Shown here piece after piece: positions 8,022 to 16,145 of a stretch of 36,557 bases of DNA. The stretch comes from an uncultured Saprospiraceae bacterium (GTDB lineage: Bacteria > Bacteroidota > Bacteroidia > Chitinophagales > Saprospiraceae): the NCBI GenBank assembly GCA_938008185.1, contig CALLLR010000112.1, positions 1 to 36,557 of the forward strand, written 5' to 3'. A model generated the notes under the pieces. It did no database searches, was not told the origin of the DNA, and was given only the letters and a program-made list of their open reading frames with translations. The first letter of the stretch is position 1. Every line of letters starts with the position of its first letter. A program made the position numbers and the translations under genes.

Positions 8022-8975
8022 ATGATTACCAAAGACTTGGCGATGGCCGTTAAAGCCCTGACCGATCACCAAATTATTGCCCTGCCAACCGAAACGGTTT
8101 ATGGACTGGCCGGGAATGCGTACAGTGAAACGGCCATCGCTAAAATATTTGCGCTAAAACAAAGACCATTATACAATCCATTAATTGTCCATCTAAAGTC
8201 GCCGGAGTTTCTTCCTCTCGTTGCACGGGAAATTCCGCAGATGGCGCTGGAATTAGCGAAGGAATTTTGGCCGGGGCCTTTGACCCTGGTCTTAAAAAAG
8301 CAGTCTATTATTCCGGATATTGTCACCGCTGGCAAAGATACCGTTGCCGTCAGAGTGCCCAACCATCCGATGGCCTTAGCCCTCTTAAATCAGCTGGAAT
8401 TTCCTTTGGCCGCACCGAGCGCAAATCCTTTTGGTTCGATTAGCCCAACAACTGCCGAGCACGTTTTTCATTATTTTTCCGAAGAATTAAGCGTGATTTT
8501 AGACGGTGGAACCTGTGAACGGGGCATCGAATCAACCATCATCGGTTTTGAAAATAATCGACCAGTCATCTACCGCCTCGGGTCATTGTCAAGGGCGCAG
8601 ATTGAAAATAAAGTAGGCAAACTCCAATCAGATACAAAAGCTGATGCCGCGCCCAAGGCACCCGGTATGCTTTCTCGTCACTACGCGCCGTCCACCCCGA
8701 TGTACTTAACGGATGAGATCGAAAAATTAGTGCAAAAATTTTCAAATAAAAAAATAGGATTGTTAATGTTTAAAAAATTAATTCCGGGAATTTCCGTAGA
8801 AAACCAGGAAGTATTGTCGCCTTCCGGCGATTTAAAAGAAGCGGCTAAAAATTTGTACGCCGCCATGCATCGTTTGGATAAACTTGGTCTGGATTTGATC
8901 ATTGCCGGGCGATTGCCGGATGAGGGTATTGGAAAAACGTTGAATGATAAGTTGGAAAGGGCGACTAAAAAATAA
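8022..8975 (+). CDS. tsaC: L-threonylcarbamoyladenylate synthase (Sua5/YrdC family)
   Basis: A 317-residue cytoplasmic enzyme making threonylcarbamoyl-AMP from threonine, bicarbonate and ATP, the first step of t6A37 tRNA modification. The YrdC domain (about 1-185) shows LPTETVYGLAGNA, KIFALKQRP, YNPLIVH, FWPGPLTLVL, VAVRVPNHP and PLAAPSANPFGSISPT. The second, Sua5-type domain (about 215-317) begins APGMLSRHYAP, the linker that closes over the active site. Length fits the two-domain Sua5 form rather than short E. coli TsaC. It starts 11 bp after the small ORF. No other t6A genes are in the window. Confidence 0.95.
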   Translation: MITKDLAMAVKALTDHQIIALPTETVYGLAGNAYSETAIAKIFALKQRPLYNPLIVHLKSPEFLPLVAREIPQMALELAKEFWPGPLTLVLKKQSIIPDIVTAGKDTVAVRVPNHPMALALLNQLEFPLAAPSANPFGSISPTTAEHVFHYFSEELSVILDGGTCERGIESTIIGFENNRPVIYRLGSLSRAQIENKVGKLQSDTKADAAPKAPGMLSRHYAPSTPMYLTDEIEKLVQKFSNKKIGLLMFKKLIPGISVENQEVLSPSGDLKEAAKNLYAAMHRLDKLGLDLIIAGRLPDEGIGKTLNDKLERATKK

Positions 8976-8989
8976 GTTTTTTAAATATC

Positions 8990-9105
8990 TGGGACTATTC
9001 CCTAAGGTGTGTCAGCGCGAAAGCTTTCCTTTAGGCCTGCCTCCCGAATCAGGGAGGAATGCAAGGTACGGGATGCAAAATGACACTCTTATTTGGATAG
9101 TCCCA
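8990..9105. mobile_element. 116-bp MITE-like element with imperfect terminal inverted repeats
   Basis: The left end reads TGGGACTATTC...GTGTGTC (8990-9013). The right end, on the opposite strand (9105-9082), reads TGGGACTATCC...GAGTGTC. The outer 9-10 bases and the inner GTGTC match, over about 24 bp. Inside is a nested hairpin, CCTCCC/GGGAGG (9040-9057). There is no coding capacity. A third copy of the end motif lies at 10492. No transposase is present, so the parent family is not assignable; the GGGACTATTC...TGTGT form resembles ends of transposase-mobilised elements. Confidence 0.55.
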
Positions 9106-9155
9106 AATAACTTCATGATTGGGTAGGGTTGAACTACCTCTGATAATTTTCAAAT

Positions 9156-10001
9156 ATGAAACTACTTTTTTTTGAGTATCTCCAGATTGCATTAGGAATT
9201 TTTCTTGCCAGTATTGGTCTAAAAGCTTTTTTACTTCCTAATGGATTTCTGGATGGTGGGGTGACGGGAATTGCTATCCTGGTTAGTTTGATTTTTGAAG
9301 TTAATATCTCATTGATTCTATTAATTGTAAGTATTCCATTTTTAATACTAGCTTGGAACACCCTGACCAAAAAAATTGTCATCAAATCCTTTTTGGCTAT
9401 TATTACATTAGCTACTGTTCTTCATTTCGAGAATTTTACTTCTATTACAGAAGATAAACTGCTAATTTCTATTTTTGGCGGATTATTTCTTGGGGCCGGA
9501 ATTGGGTTGGCAATTAAAAATGGTGCAGTTTTGGACGGTTCCGAAATATTAGGTATCTTTATAAATGATCGTTTCGGGGTAAGTATTGGTAAGGTGGTGC
9601 TTTTATTCAATATCATACTTTTTTCATTCACGGCTATATTAATTTCTGTAGAAGTTGCAATGTATTCGATCCTGGCTTTTTTAGTGACTGCCAAAGTCAT
9701 TGATTTTATGATTGAAGGCTTTGAAGATTTTGTTGGACTAATGATTGTGTCCAGGCATTCCGCAGAAATCGAAAAGGAGTTGATCGGAAGCGTAAAAACA
9801 GGAGTTACCAATTATAAAGGAGGCAAAGGATACGGTAGCCGAGGGGTTCAGGAGCAAACGGAAATTTTGCATACCGTGATTAATAGAATAGATATTCGTC
9901 GTACTTATAACTTAATTGCCAAGATCGACCAAAATGCTTTTATTATCGAATTTGATGTAAATAACGTAACCGGGGGAATTCTCAAAAAGTATTTAAGCTA
10001 G
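9156..10001 (+). CDS. YitT family membrane protein (DUF161 + DUF2179)
   Basis: A 281-residue protein. Five to six hydrophobic helices fill residues 5-190 in the YitT/DUF161 pattern: LQIALGIFLASIGLKAFLLP, FLDGGVTGIAILV, FGGLFLGAGIGLAIKNGAVLDGSEIL, and VTAKVIDFMIEGF. A cytoplasmic DUF2179 domain follows (about 195-281; GVTNYKGGKGYGSRGVQEQ, LHTVINRIDIRR). YitT proteins are inner-membrane proteins of uncertain, probably transport-related, function. Its TAG stop overlaps the GTG start of the next gene by one base, so the two are likely translationally coupled. Confidence 0.9.
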   Translation: MKLLFFEYLQIALGIFLASIGLKAFLLPNGFLDGGVTGIAILVSLIFEVNISLILLIVSIPFLILAWNTLTKKIVIKSFLAIITLATVLHFENFTSITEDKLLISIFGGLFLGAGIGLAIKNGAVLDGSEILGIFINDRFGVSIGKVVLLFNIILFSFTAILISVEVAMYSILAFLVTAKVIDFMIEGFEDFVGLMIVSRHSAEIEKELIGSVKTGVTNYKGGKGYGSRGVQEQTEILHTVINRIDIRRTYNLIAKIDQNAFIIEFDVNNVTGGILKKYLS

Positions 10002-10465
10002 TGCCTTGGGCAATTGGAAAGGAAGACCAGAAAATCTTTGAAGACCACGCCATCCGTGCCGAATTATCCATTGAAAAAATAGAAGGCAAAGAAATCTTTG
10101 TTTCGATGGTAATCAAGAATAAAACAGCCAATCAACTAAATTTTAACTCGCGAGACTTTGTTTACAAATCCGATGCGCAATTTGGCAAACTTTCTACCGG
10201 TAGAATGTCATATCATACGGATGAATCCGTATCTCCGGGTTGGGAAGAGATGAAAGAGGTAGAAAGTCACAATCAGGCCATTCAGCGAATGAAGGCTCAG
10301 TTGAAAAATGTCTCCAAATTTCACGATCATATCTTCCCCGAAATAAATTTATCTGGTGGGGATGAAATCACGAGGAACTACGTAATTAATTTTGACCATA
10401 AAATAAATCCCAAAAATTTTGAATTCTTTTTCCGGGGAAATTACAAGCAATTATTAAAAATTTAA
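10001..10465 (+). CDS. Hypothetical protein, GTG start, coupled to yitT-like gene
   Basis: 154 residues from GTG at 10001, which shares its G with the preceding TAG (TAGTG). No signal peptide or membrane segment. The middle (IRAELSIEKIEGKEIFVSMV, IKNKTANQLNFNSRDF) reads as alternating beta strands, like a small beta-sandwich, and the end is mixed. I do not recognise the family. The overlap with the YitT-like gene suggests co-expression; the solitary TIR-like sequence at 10492 lies just downstream. Confidence 0.7.
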   Translation: MPWAIGKEDQKIFEDHAIRAELSIEKIEGKEIFVSMVIKNKTANQLNFNSRDFVYKSDAQFGKLSTGRMSYHTDESVSPGWEEMKEVESHNQAIQRMKAQLKNVSKFHDHIFPEINLSGGDEITRNYVINFDHKINPKNFEFFFRGNYKQLLKI

Positions 10466-10491
10466 GTAAGTAATAACACCACCGGCTAAGA

Positions 10492-10515
10492 GGGACTATT
10501 CAATAATCTGTGTTT
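10492..10515 (+). repeat. solitary copy of the GGGACTATTC terminal repeat
   Basis: GGGACTATTCAATAATCTGTG matches the ends of the 8990-9105 element (GGGACTATTC, then TGTG after a variable stretch). No inverted partner is visible before the next gene, so it may be a lone end left by a deletion. Confidence 0.45.
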
Positions 10516-10568
10516 TTTTTATGCAAGCATTGCGTAAAAAGAGACCAGTCAACCATTATTCATTATCC

Positions 10569-11135
10569 TCACAAAACCCGCACCGCCAACATTCCCTCTG
10601 CCGCCATCGACAACATCACTCCCTTATCATCGTACCCAAAATCGATCAGCTTAAATTCTCGCAATTCCCCATCCAAATCAACATTCGGCATCGGCTTAAA
10701 AGTCTTCAGCTGCTCATTCGCCTTCGCCGTAAACTCCCGAATCGGCTCATCCAGGGAGCGATCCAGTATTTTTTCCAGCTGACTTTCAATCACTCCGCGT
10801 AATAAAAAGACAGCCCCTTTTTGTAAAAAAGACTCCGCCTCCATATCCAGCTTTAAGTCATTAAACTCAAACTTGTTTTTTATCTTATTAAAAACCGGTC
10901 GGGTGGTTAATCGAATGACACCATCGTATGATCCCTGGGTTTTAACTTGCACTTTGATCAAACCAAATTCCTCCCAGATCACCAGATCTTTAATCGTAAT
11001 TTTTACCGGTGACTTCTCGATCACTTTACCCACCGCCGCGGCGCTTGCCCGCTTCTGAATTTCCTGCCACGAAACCGCTACTGGCAGATGTATAGAACTC
11101 AACATGGGCGTTGGCAACTTATCCCCTTCACTCAT
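10569..11135 (-). CDS. Short DUF4403-family protein (C-terminal half only)
   Basis: A 188-residue protein without a signal peptide. SSIHLPVAVSW opens as DUF4403 repeats do. Later, IRLTTRPVFNKIKNKFEFNDLKLDMEAES, FLLRGVIESQLEKIL, PIREFTAKANEQL and VDLDGELREFKLIDFGYDDKGVMLSMAAEG follow the order of the C-terminal half of DUF4403 (PF14356). Typical members are over 400 residues and carry signal peptides, so this one is about half-length. An in-frame TAA lies four codons before the ATG, so nothing is lost immediately upstream. Either a natural one-domain form or a survivor of truncation. Family assignment is moderate. Confidence 0.65.
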   Translation of the reverse strand: MSEGDKLPTPMLSSIHLPVAVSWQEIQKRASAAAVGKVIEKSPVKITIKDLVIWEEFGLIKVQVKTQGSYDGVIRLTTRPVFNKIKNKFEFNDLKLDMEAESFLQKGAVFLLRGVIESQLEKILDRSLDEPIREFTAKANEQLKTFKPMPNVDLDGELREFKLIDFGYDDKGVMLSMAAEGMLAVRVL

Positions 11136-11452
11136 TACCTTTAATTTTTATGAAATTTTTTAAGAACCCCAAAAATAAGCAATATTGTCATCAATCGTGG
11201 AATCACCATCAAACCAACAACGTTAGACCATCCACTATTCCTCCACGCCCTCCGCGAAACAAAAAATTTTTTAATCTCTGCATGAAGTCCATTATATTTG
11301 TCATTACCCAAGCACCCTGCGGGATGCCTGAGCTAATGATAATTAGCGAACCCGTAGGGATGGGAGGCCACACACTTGTTCGTACAGTCTCCAGCAAACA
11401 CTTTTCAAATAAACGCATTCCAATAAAATTCCCAATTATCAGTTTTAAAACT
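11136..11452. other. 317-bp divergent spacer with REP-like palindrome
   Basis: It separates the minus-strand DUF4403-like gene from the plus-strand DUF5686 gene and should hold both promoters; I see no strong TAnnTTTG box in either direction. The plus-strand frame of the DUF5686 gene is open through it, but that stretch has no protein-like features and is broken up by the palindrome at 11315-11359, so I treat it as non-coding. Confidence 0.55.
11315..11359. repeat. nested REP-like hairpin
   Basis: CCCTGCGGG (11315-11323) pairs with CCCGTAGGG (11351-11359) apart from one G-T. Inside, GCTAAT (11332-11337) pairs with ATTAGC (11342-11347) around a GATA loop. The right flank GATGGGAGGCC and the core TAGCGAACCCGTAGGG resemble the palindrome at 325-372. 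Confidence 0.6.
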
Positions 11453-13933
11453 ATGAATCCAAAGCTCCTCCAAAACTTACTTCCCCTCATTTTTTTGCTC
11501 CTCCAATCCTCGGGACCGCTCTTTGCCCAACTTTCTGGCCTGATCACCAGCAATACCGGCGAAGCCCTGCCATTTGCCAGTATCTACGTGCAGGGAACCA
11601 CCAAAGGCACCACCTCTAATGTTGACGGAATTTATAATTTTTCATTGCCTCCGGGAGAATATAAAATTGTCTGTCAATACGTAGGCTATCAGCAAAAAGT
11701 CTTTCCCGTCACCATGACCAATCAGCCCCAAACCGTCGATATTCAACTCAGTAAGGAATCGGTCCAGCTCGAGGAGGTAGTCATTCGCGCCAATGCTGAG
11801 GATCCCGCCTACGCCATCATCCGCCAGGCCATTGCCAAAAGAAAATACTACCACCAACTCATTCAATCCTACGAATGTGACGTCTACATTAAAGGTAATC
11901 AACGACTCACCAAGACACCCGAAAAAATTCTCGGTCAGGAAATCGGTGACCTCGGAGGTTCCCTCGACTCCACGGGACAGGGCATCATTTACCTCTCCGA
12001 ATCTCAAGCCCGGCTATCCCGCGCTCAACCGGATAAAATCAAGGAGGAAATGTTTTCTACCAAAGTCAGCGGAAACGACAACGGTTTTGGATTTAATCGG
12101 GCTTCGTTGATGGATTTTGATTTCTACGAAAATCATATCAATATCGAACGGGAAATTCTTTCGCCCATTGCCAATACGGCCATGCAATACTATCGCTACA
12201 AACTCATAGGAACCTTTTTTGACGAAAATGGCTACGAAATTAATAAAATTCAAGTCCTCAAAAAAAGGGAGTCTGATCCGGTAGTTTCCGGATTTATTTA
12301 TATTGTGGAAGATTTATGGAATATTCAAAGTACCGAATTATACGTCACCGGTAAGGCGATTAAACAACCTGCCCTGGACACATTGGTAATTACGCAGGTA
12401 CACGTTCCGGTAGAAAAACCGGACAAGTGGATGCTGCTGTCTCAGTCTCTTGATTTTAAATTTGGTTTTCTGGGCTTTGAAGCGAAAGGTAACTTTACCG
12501 GCGTTTTTTCTAATTACGAAATAAATAAAATATTTCCGGATAATTTTTTCTCACAAGAAATATTTAAAGTAGAAGAGGGCGCTAACGAGAAAGAACCAAT
12601 CTATTGGGATTCTATCCGACCCATTCCGCTCACGGTAGAGGAGGGATTGGACTACGTAAAAAAAGATAGCCTTCAGGAAATCTGGGAATCAAAACCATTT
12701 CTGGATTCGCTCGATCGAAAAAATAATAAATTTAAAGTTTGGGATATTTTACTCGGTTATACCTGGCGGAATAGTTTTGAGAAAAAGTCGTTTTCGTTTC
12801 AGTCTCCACTCACCACCGTCTTATTTAATCCCGTACAGGGCTATTACGCAAATCTGGATTTTGGATACCGGAAAACTTATGACAAATATGACACCCGTAG
12901 ATTACAACTTAATGCCAGTCTTCAATATGGGTTTAGTGACCAAAGACTTCGGGGGGAAGGCGGGATTACTTATTATTTTAACCAGACTAAATTTACCAGA
13001 TTAACAATTACCGGCGGGAGTGCTACCCGTCAATTTAACGGCGGAGATCCGGTAAATCGAGCATTCAATGCTTTTACTTCCGTTATGCAACATAGAAATT
13101 ATCTCCATCTTTACCAGCGAGAATATGGAAAAATCAGACTACGTCACGAACTTGTCAACGGTCTGTTATTTTTAGGAGGATTCGAATACGAGGACCGAAG
13201 TTATGTTAACAATACTTCCGAATCCAGTTTATTTAATAAGGATGAGACTTACGAACCAAACAATTTTATCCTTGCGCGCGAAGGCGTACCCACACCCGCC
13301 CGCCACCAAGCCCTGATTTTTAACGCCAGTTTTCGCATTCGGATTAATCAAAAATACCTTACCTATCCCGAAAGGAAATTTATCGTTGGCTCTGACCAAC
13401 CTGATGTCTGGATACATTACCGACGGGGAATCAAAGCCCTGGGTAGCGATGTCGATTTTGACCAGATTTGGATCAACTACTGGGATGAAATTACTTTAGG
13501 TCTGGTTGGTCGCACTGCCTTTAATTTTGAGGTGGGAACCTTCCTGCGGAAAAATAATCTTCGCTTTATTGACTGGCAACACTTTAGTGGTAATCAGTTT
13601 CTCATTGCAGATCCCAGCAAATATTTACAGACTTTTCTCCTTCTTCCGTATTACGAACGTAGCGTCGACAGCGCGTGGGCACAGCTGCATTTCCGCCACA
13701 ATTTTGCTGGATATTTACTGGATAAAATTCCTCTGTTGCGTAAGTTCGGTTGGAAAACAGTGGCTAGCGCCTCTTTTCTCTACACGGATACCCAAAAAGA
13801 ATACTTTGAATTCAGTGTAGGATTAGATAATATTGGATTCAAAGCCTTTCGTCTCTTGCGTCTGGATCTTGTCTTTTCCTACGACCAATGGAATCATCGC
13901 CGCACCGGGTTAATTATTGGTATTGATTTGTAA
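11453..13933 (+). CDS. DUF5686 outer-membrane protein with carboxypeptidase-regulatory-like domain
   Basis: 826 residues from ATG 11453, the Met that begins a proper signal peptide (MNPKLLQNLLPLIFLLLQSS, cleaved about A26-Q). Residues about 28-105 form a CarboxypepD_reg-like Ig fold (GLITSNTGEALPFASIYVQG, GTTSNVDGIYNF, YVGYQQK). After LEEVVIRANAEDPAYAIIRQ the rest matches DUF5686, a predicted outer-membrane beta-barrel family common in Bacteroidota. The aromatic-rich alternating strands and C-terminal FSYDQWNHRRTGLIIGIDL support a barrel. No TonB box is clear. An ATG 342 bp upstream is in frame but would bury the signal peptide. Function unknown; related proteins occur with SusC-like transporters, absent here. 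Confidence 0.88.
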   Translation: MNPKLLQNLLPLIFLLLQSSGPLFAQLSGLITSNTGEALPFASIYVQGTTKGTTSNVDGIYNFSLPPGEYKIVCQYVGYQQKVFPVTMTNQPQTVDIQLSKESVQLEEVVIRANAEDPAYAIIRQAIAKRKYYHQLIQSYECDVYIKGNQRLTKTPEKILGQEIGDLGGSLDSTGQGIIYLSESQARLSRAQPDKIKEEMFSTKVSGNDNGFGFNRASLMDFDFYENHINIEREILSPIANTAMQYYRYKLIGTFFDENGYEINKIQVLKKRESDPVVSGFIYIVEDLWNIQSTELYVTGKAIKQPALDTLVITQVHVPVEKPDKWMLLSQSLDFKFGFLGFEAKGNFTGVFSNYEINKIFPDNFFSQEIFKVEEGANEKEPIYWDSIRPIPLTVEEGLDYVKKDSLQEIWESKPFLDSLDRKNNKFKVWDILLGYTWRNSFEKKSFSFQSPLTTVLFNPVQGYYANLDFGYRKTYDKYDTRRLQLNASLQYGFSDQRLRGEGGITYYFNQTKFTRLTITGGSATRQFNGGDPVNRAFNAFTSVMQHRNYLHLYQREYGKIRLRHELVNGLLFLGGFEYEDRSYVNNTSESSLFNKDETYEPNNFILAREGVPTPARHQALIFNASFRIRINQKYLTYPERKFIVGSDQPDVWIHYRRGIKALGSDVDFDQIWINYWDEITLGLVGRTAFNFEVGTFLRKNNLRFIDWQHFSGNQFLIADPSKYLQTFLLLPYYERSVDSAWAQLHFRHNFAGYLLDKIPLLRKFGWKTVASASFLYTDTQKEYFEFSVGLDNIGFKAFRLLRLDLVFSYDQWNHRRTGLIIGIDL

Positions 13934-14080
13934 AAAAATCCCCTCAAACGCCGATTTCACAGGTCCCCCCAATATTTGGAAATAGGGTAGAACTAAATAA
14001 TAGGTGTTTTTTTTCTCGACTTCAGCGAATAGTAAAGTTTGACGATAGTCCAGTTCCTAATTCATAAAATAATTCTCAAA

Positions 14081-14126
14081 AACCCCCTAATCAACCAATC
14101 ACCAATACAACCAATACAACCAATCA
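14081..14126 (-). repeat. TGATTGG/TTGTATTGG short repeats overlapping the ribD stop
   Basis: Read on the minus strand from the ribD stop: TGATTGGTTG, TATTGGTTG, TATTGGTG, ATTGGTTGATTAG. The first three bases of the first TGATTGG are the ribD stop codon. The same heptamer forms the array after mnmA at 21349. Confidence 0.65.
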
Positions 14127-15164
14127 CCCCTCCCGATACCGAATCACCAACCGATCACTACCAATCTTTTCCACCACCTCATTACCACCTTTCAGGATCG
14201 GCGCAGGAATTCCCTTCTCCAAAACGACCGCTGTTTCAAATATCCTGGCCTCATCCCAATATCCCGCGTCAATAAAACTATTTAATAAAGTTGCGCCACC
14301 TTCCACCAGTAACGTATCAATCTTTGTGGCTACCAGACGATCAAAAAGCGCTGGCAAAAAGGCGGCACCATCAGGCAGACTGATATATTGCAGATTTTTG
14401 GAAGGGCTTGATTCCTTTTTTCCGTCAGCCAATATCCAGGTCGCAATAGTTCCATCCTTTAGTGCCGCAGAAGCAGGAATCTTATGTTGGCGATCCGGAA
14501 CAATCCGTAGTGGAGAAGAGCCGTAAAAATACCGATTATTAAGCTTTGGATTATCCGTCAGAGCTGTGTTGGTACCAACCATAATAGCGCCAACTTCACT
14601 TCGCCATTTGTGTACCAATCTTTTTGAAATGGGATTGGTCATCCATATATTTTTGTTTGGCTGGCCTAAATAGCCATCATTTGAAACAGCATACTTTAAA
14701 ATGATATATGGTCTTTTTTTAGTGACAAATACGGTCCGGACTTTGACAAACCAGTTTCCTAATTCTTCTAAAATATTGGTTTGTATTCTTACTCCTTCAG
14801 ATTTTAAAATTGCTAGTCCTTTACCATTAACTTTGGGGGTTTTATCCGTGGTTGAAATACTTAAATTTTTGACCTTTTTTTCAATAATCAAATCCGAACA
14901 AGCTGGGGTTTTTCCATGAAAACAACAGGGTTCAAGGCTCACAAATAAGTTACTTTCGGGAACTTTTGCCCTATTTTGGGATAAAACCGAATTAAAGCAG
15001 TTGACTTCCGCATGACTATCCCCAAATTGTTTGTGCCATCCTTCCCCAATCACTTTATGACCTAAGAACAATACACTTCCAACCATTGGATTCGGATTAA
15101 CTTTTCCCTTCCCGAGTCTCGCTAAATCAAAACACCGCCGCATGAATAATTGATCTTCTTCCAT
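14124..15164 (-). CDS. ribD: Riboflavin biosynthesis bifunctional deaminase/reductase RibD
   Basis: 346 residues, the usual RibD length. The N-terminal deaminase domain (1-145) converts diaminohydroxyphosphoribosylaminopyrimidine to the uracil form: NPNPMVGSV, then the zinc site H51-A-E53 and PC80CFHGKTPAC89. The C-terminal reductase domain (about 150-346) uses NADPH: RPYIILKYAVSNDGYLG, SEVGAIMVGTNTALTDNPKLN, LLVEGGATLLNSFIDAGYWDE. The zinc ligands are intact, but the family's PCSHxG reads PCCFHG here. It is a lone riboflavin gene, divergent from the HNH/AP2-like gene, with its stop codon inside a heptamer repeat. Confidence 0.95.
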   Translation of the reverse strand: MEEDQLFMRRCFDLARLGKGKVNPNPMVGSVLFLGHKVIGEGWHKQFGDSHAEVNCFNSVLSQNRAKVPESNLFVSLEPCCFHGKTPACSDLIIEKKVKNLSISTTDKTPKVNGKGLAILKSEGVRIQTNILEELGNWFVKVRTVFVTKKRPYIILKYAVSNDGYLGQPNKNIWMTNPISKRLVHKWRSEVGAIMVGTNTALTDNPKLNNRYFYGSSPLRIVPDRQHKIPASAALKDGTIATWILADGKKESSPSKNLQYISLPDGAAFLPALFDRLVATKIDTLLVEGGATLLNSFIDAGYWDEARIFETAVVLEKGIPAPILKGGNEVVEKIGSDRLVIRYREG

Positions 15165-15229
15165 AAACCTGCTAATATCCTTTCTTAATAAAAAATGAAG
15201 AAATAATTTTCTGAATTAGAAAAAAAAAC

Positions 15230-15270
15230 TATCTTTGACAAAATATTTACATTTTAAACTTAGTTTGTCA
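15230..15270 (+). promoter_or_regulatory. promoter region of the HNH/AP2-like gene with 7-bp inverted repeat
   Basis: TATCTTTG (15230-15237) is an exact TAnnTTTG -7 box. A second, TTAGTTTG (15260-15267), lies 22 bp beyond it. TGACAAA (15236-15242) and TTTGTCA (15264-15270) form an inverted repeat spanning both boxes, which could be an operator. The gene starts at 15353 after a long, very AT-rich leader ending AAAGAGAGAAATTACA. Confidence 0.4.
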
Positions 15271-15352
15271 GTTTTTTTTCAATGTTTTTTAAATCTATTG
15301 AAGAAAAAACAATTAAATTTATTCAATTACCACATTAAAGAGAGAAATTACA

Positions 15353-15889
15353 ATGTACGAAGTAAAATTAAAAAATTCAGATGAAAAGGTAATTATCGAC
15401 GAGAAAGTCCATAAGTATCTGACCACTGACCCAAAGATGAAAAAGTTGGATATCATTAACCGGCTTAGACGCCATTCCAGTGGATGTGCCGTTTTTCAAA
15501 AAACAAAGCCTACTAAAGATGGTAGTTTTAAAATTGAAACCTACTATCTACATAAATTAGTAGCAGAAAAATTTAAGAAAGGTGATCGCTCAAAGGTTAA
15601 AAATCTCGTAGGAACCGTAAATGGCAATAAATTAGATTGTCGAATTGAAAATGTTGAGTGGCGCTCTCGTAGCACTGCCAGCAGAAAACGCAAAAGCAGT
15701 AGTTCGGCAGGTTATACCGGTGTTTACAAAGAAAACCACCGCTACCGTGCCGTAATATCTAAGGACCGTAGATCAATGCACATCGGAATGTTTGCCACTG
15801 CGGAAGAAGCAGCCATGGCTTACAACAAAATTTCCCGTGAATTGTACGGTGACGAAGGAAAAATCAATATTATCCGAAAAGGCGAGTAA
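15353..15889 (+). CDS. HNH-like/AP2-domain DNA-binding protein, catalytic His apparently lost
   Basis: A 178-residue basic protein. Residues 64-105 (YYLHKLVAEKF...NGNKLDCRIENVEWRSR) follow the HNH_3 pattern seen in homing-type endonucleases. The usual catalytic His three residues before NG is Thr88 here, while His67 and the structural NGNKLD-RIENVEW remain. Residues about 118-165 (GYTGVYKENHRYRAVI...HIGMFATAEEAAMAYNKI) form an AP2-type DNA-binding domain. A Ser/Lys linker (106-119) joins them. Likely a nucleic-acid-binding protein derived from a homing endonuclease; nuclease activity is doubtful. Its own promoter and terminator suggest a monocistronic, well-expressed chromosomal gene, not an intron passenger. 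Confidence 0.75.
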   Translation: MYEVKLKNSDEKVIIDEKVHKYLTTDPKMKKLDIINRLRRHSSGCAVFQKTKPTKDGSFKIETYYLHKLVAEKFKKGDRSKVKNLVGTVNGNKLDCRIENVEWRSRSTASRKRKSSSSAGYTGVYKENHRYRAVISKDRRSMHIGMFATAEEAAMAYNKISRELYGDEGKINIIRKGE

Positions 15890-15918
15890 ATCCCTTTTCT
15901 TCTGACAAACTAATTGCC

Positions 15919-15954
15919 AAGCCGCTCGGTTACATAACTGCGCGGCTTTTTTTT
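15919..15954 (+). terminator. intrinsic terminator after the HNH/AP2-like gene
   Basis: AAGCCGC (15919-15925) pairs with GCGGCTT (15942-15948) around a 16-nt loop, followed by a run of eight T from 15947. It lies 30 bp after the TAA. Confidence 0.85.
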
Positions 15955-16145
15955 CGTATAAAACTCAATTCACTACTCATCTTCTTTTATTTTTCAACGA
16001 ATAAACCAAAATCAGCTACTGGAAAAAAGCGTTGGAAAGTCATCTTTTTGCCACAAAACTCTTCTCTAATCGCCAAAAACAGTAAAAGGAAAAAAAGCCA
16101 ATCTTCTGCTTTCACTGATTGAAGAGAAAACCGTATTATTGCGCC

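Noticed and set aside
9422-9811. Antisense open frame of 129 codons inside the YitT-like gene
   Set aside because: Shadow frame, no family features, no plausible promoter.
11111-11452. N-terminal extension of the DUF5686 protein by 114 codons
   Set aside because: It would bury the signal peptide, overlaps the divergent gene's start and crosses a REP-like hairpin.
11642-12007. Antisense open frame of 121 codons inside the DUF5686 gene
   Set aside because: Shadow of the real gene; the sense strand has recognised domains and the antisense peptide does not.
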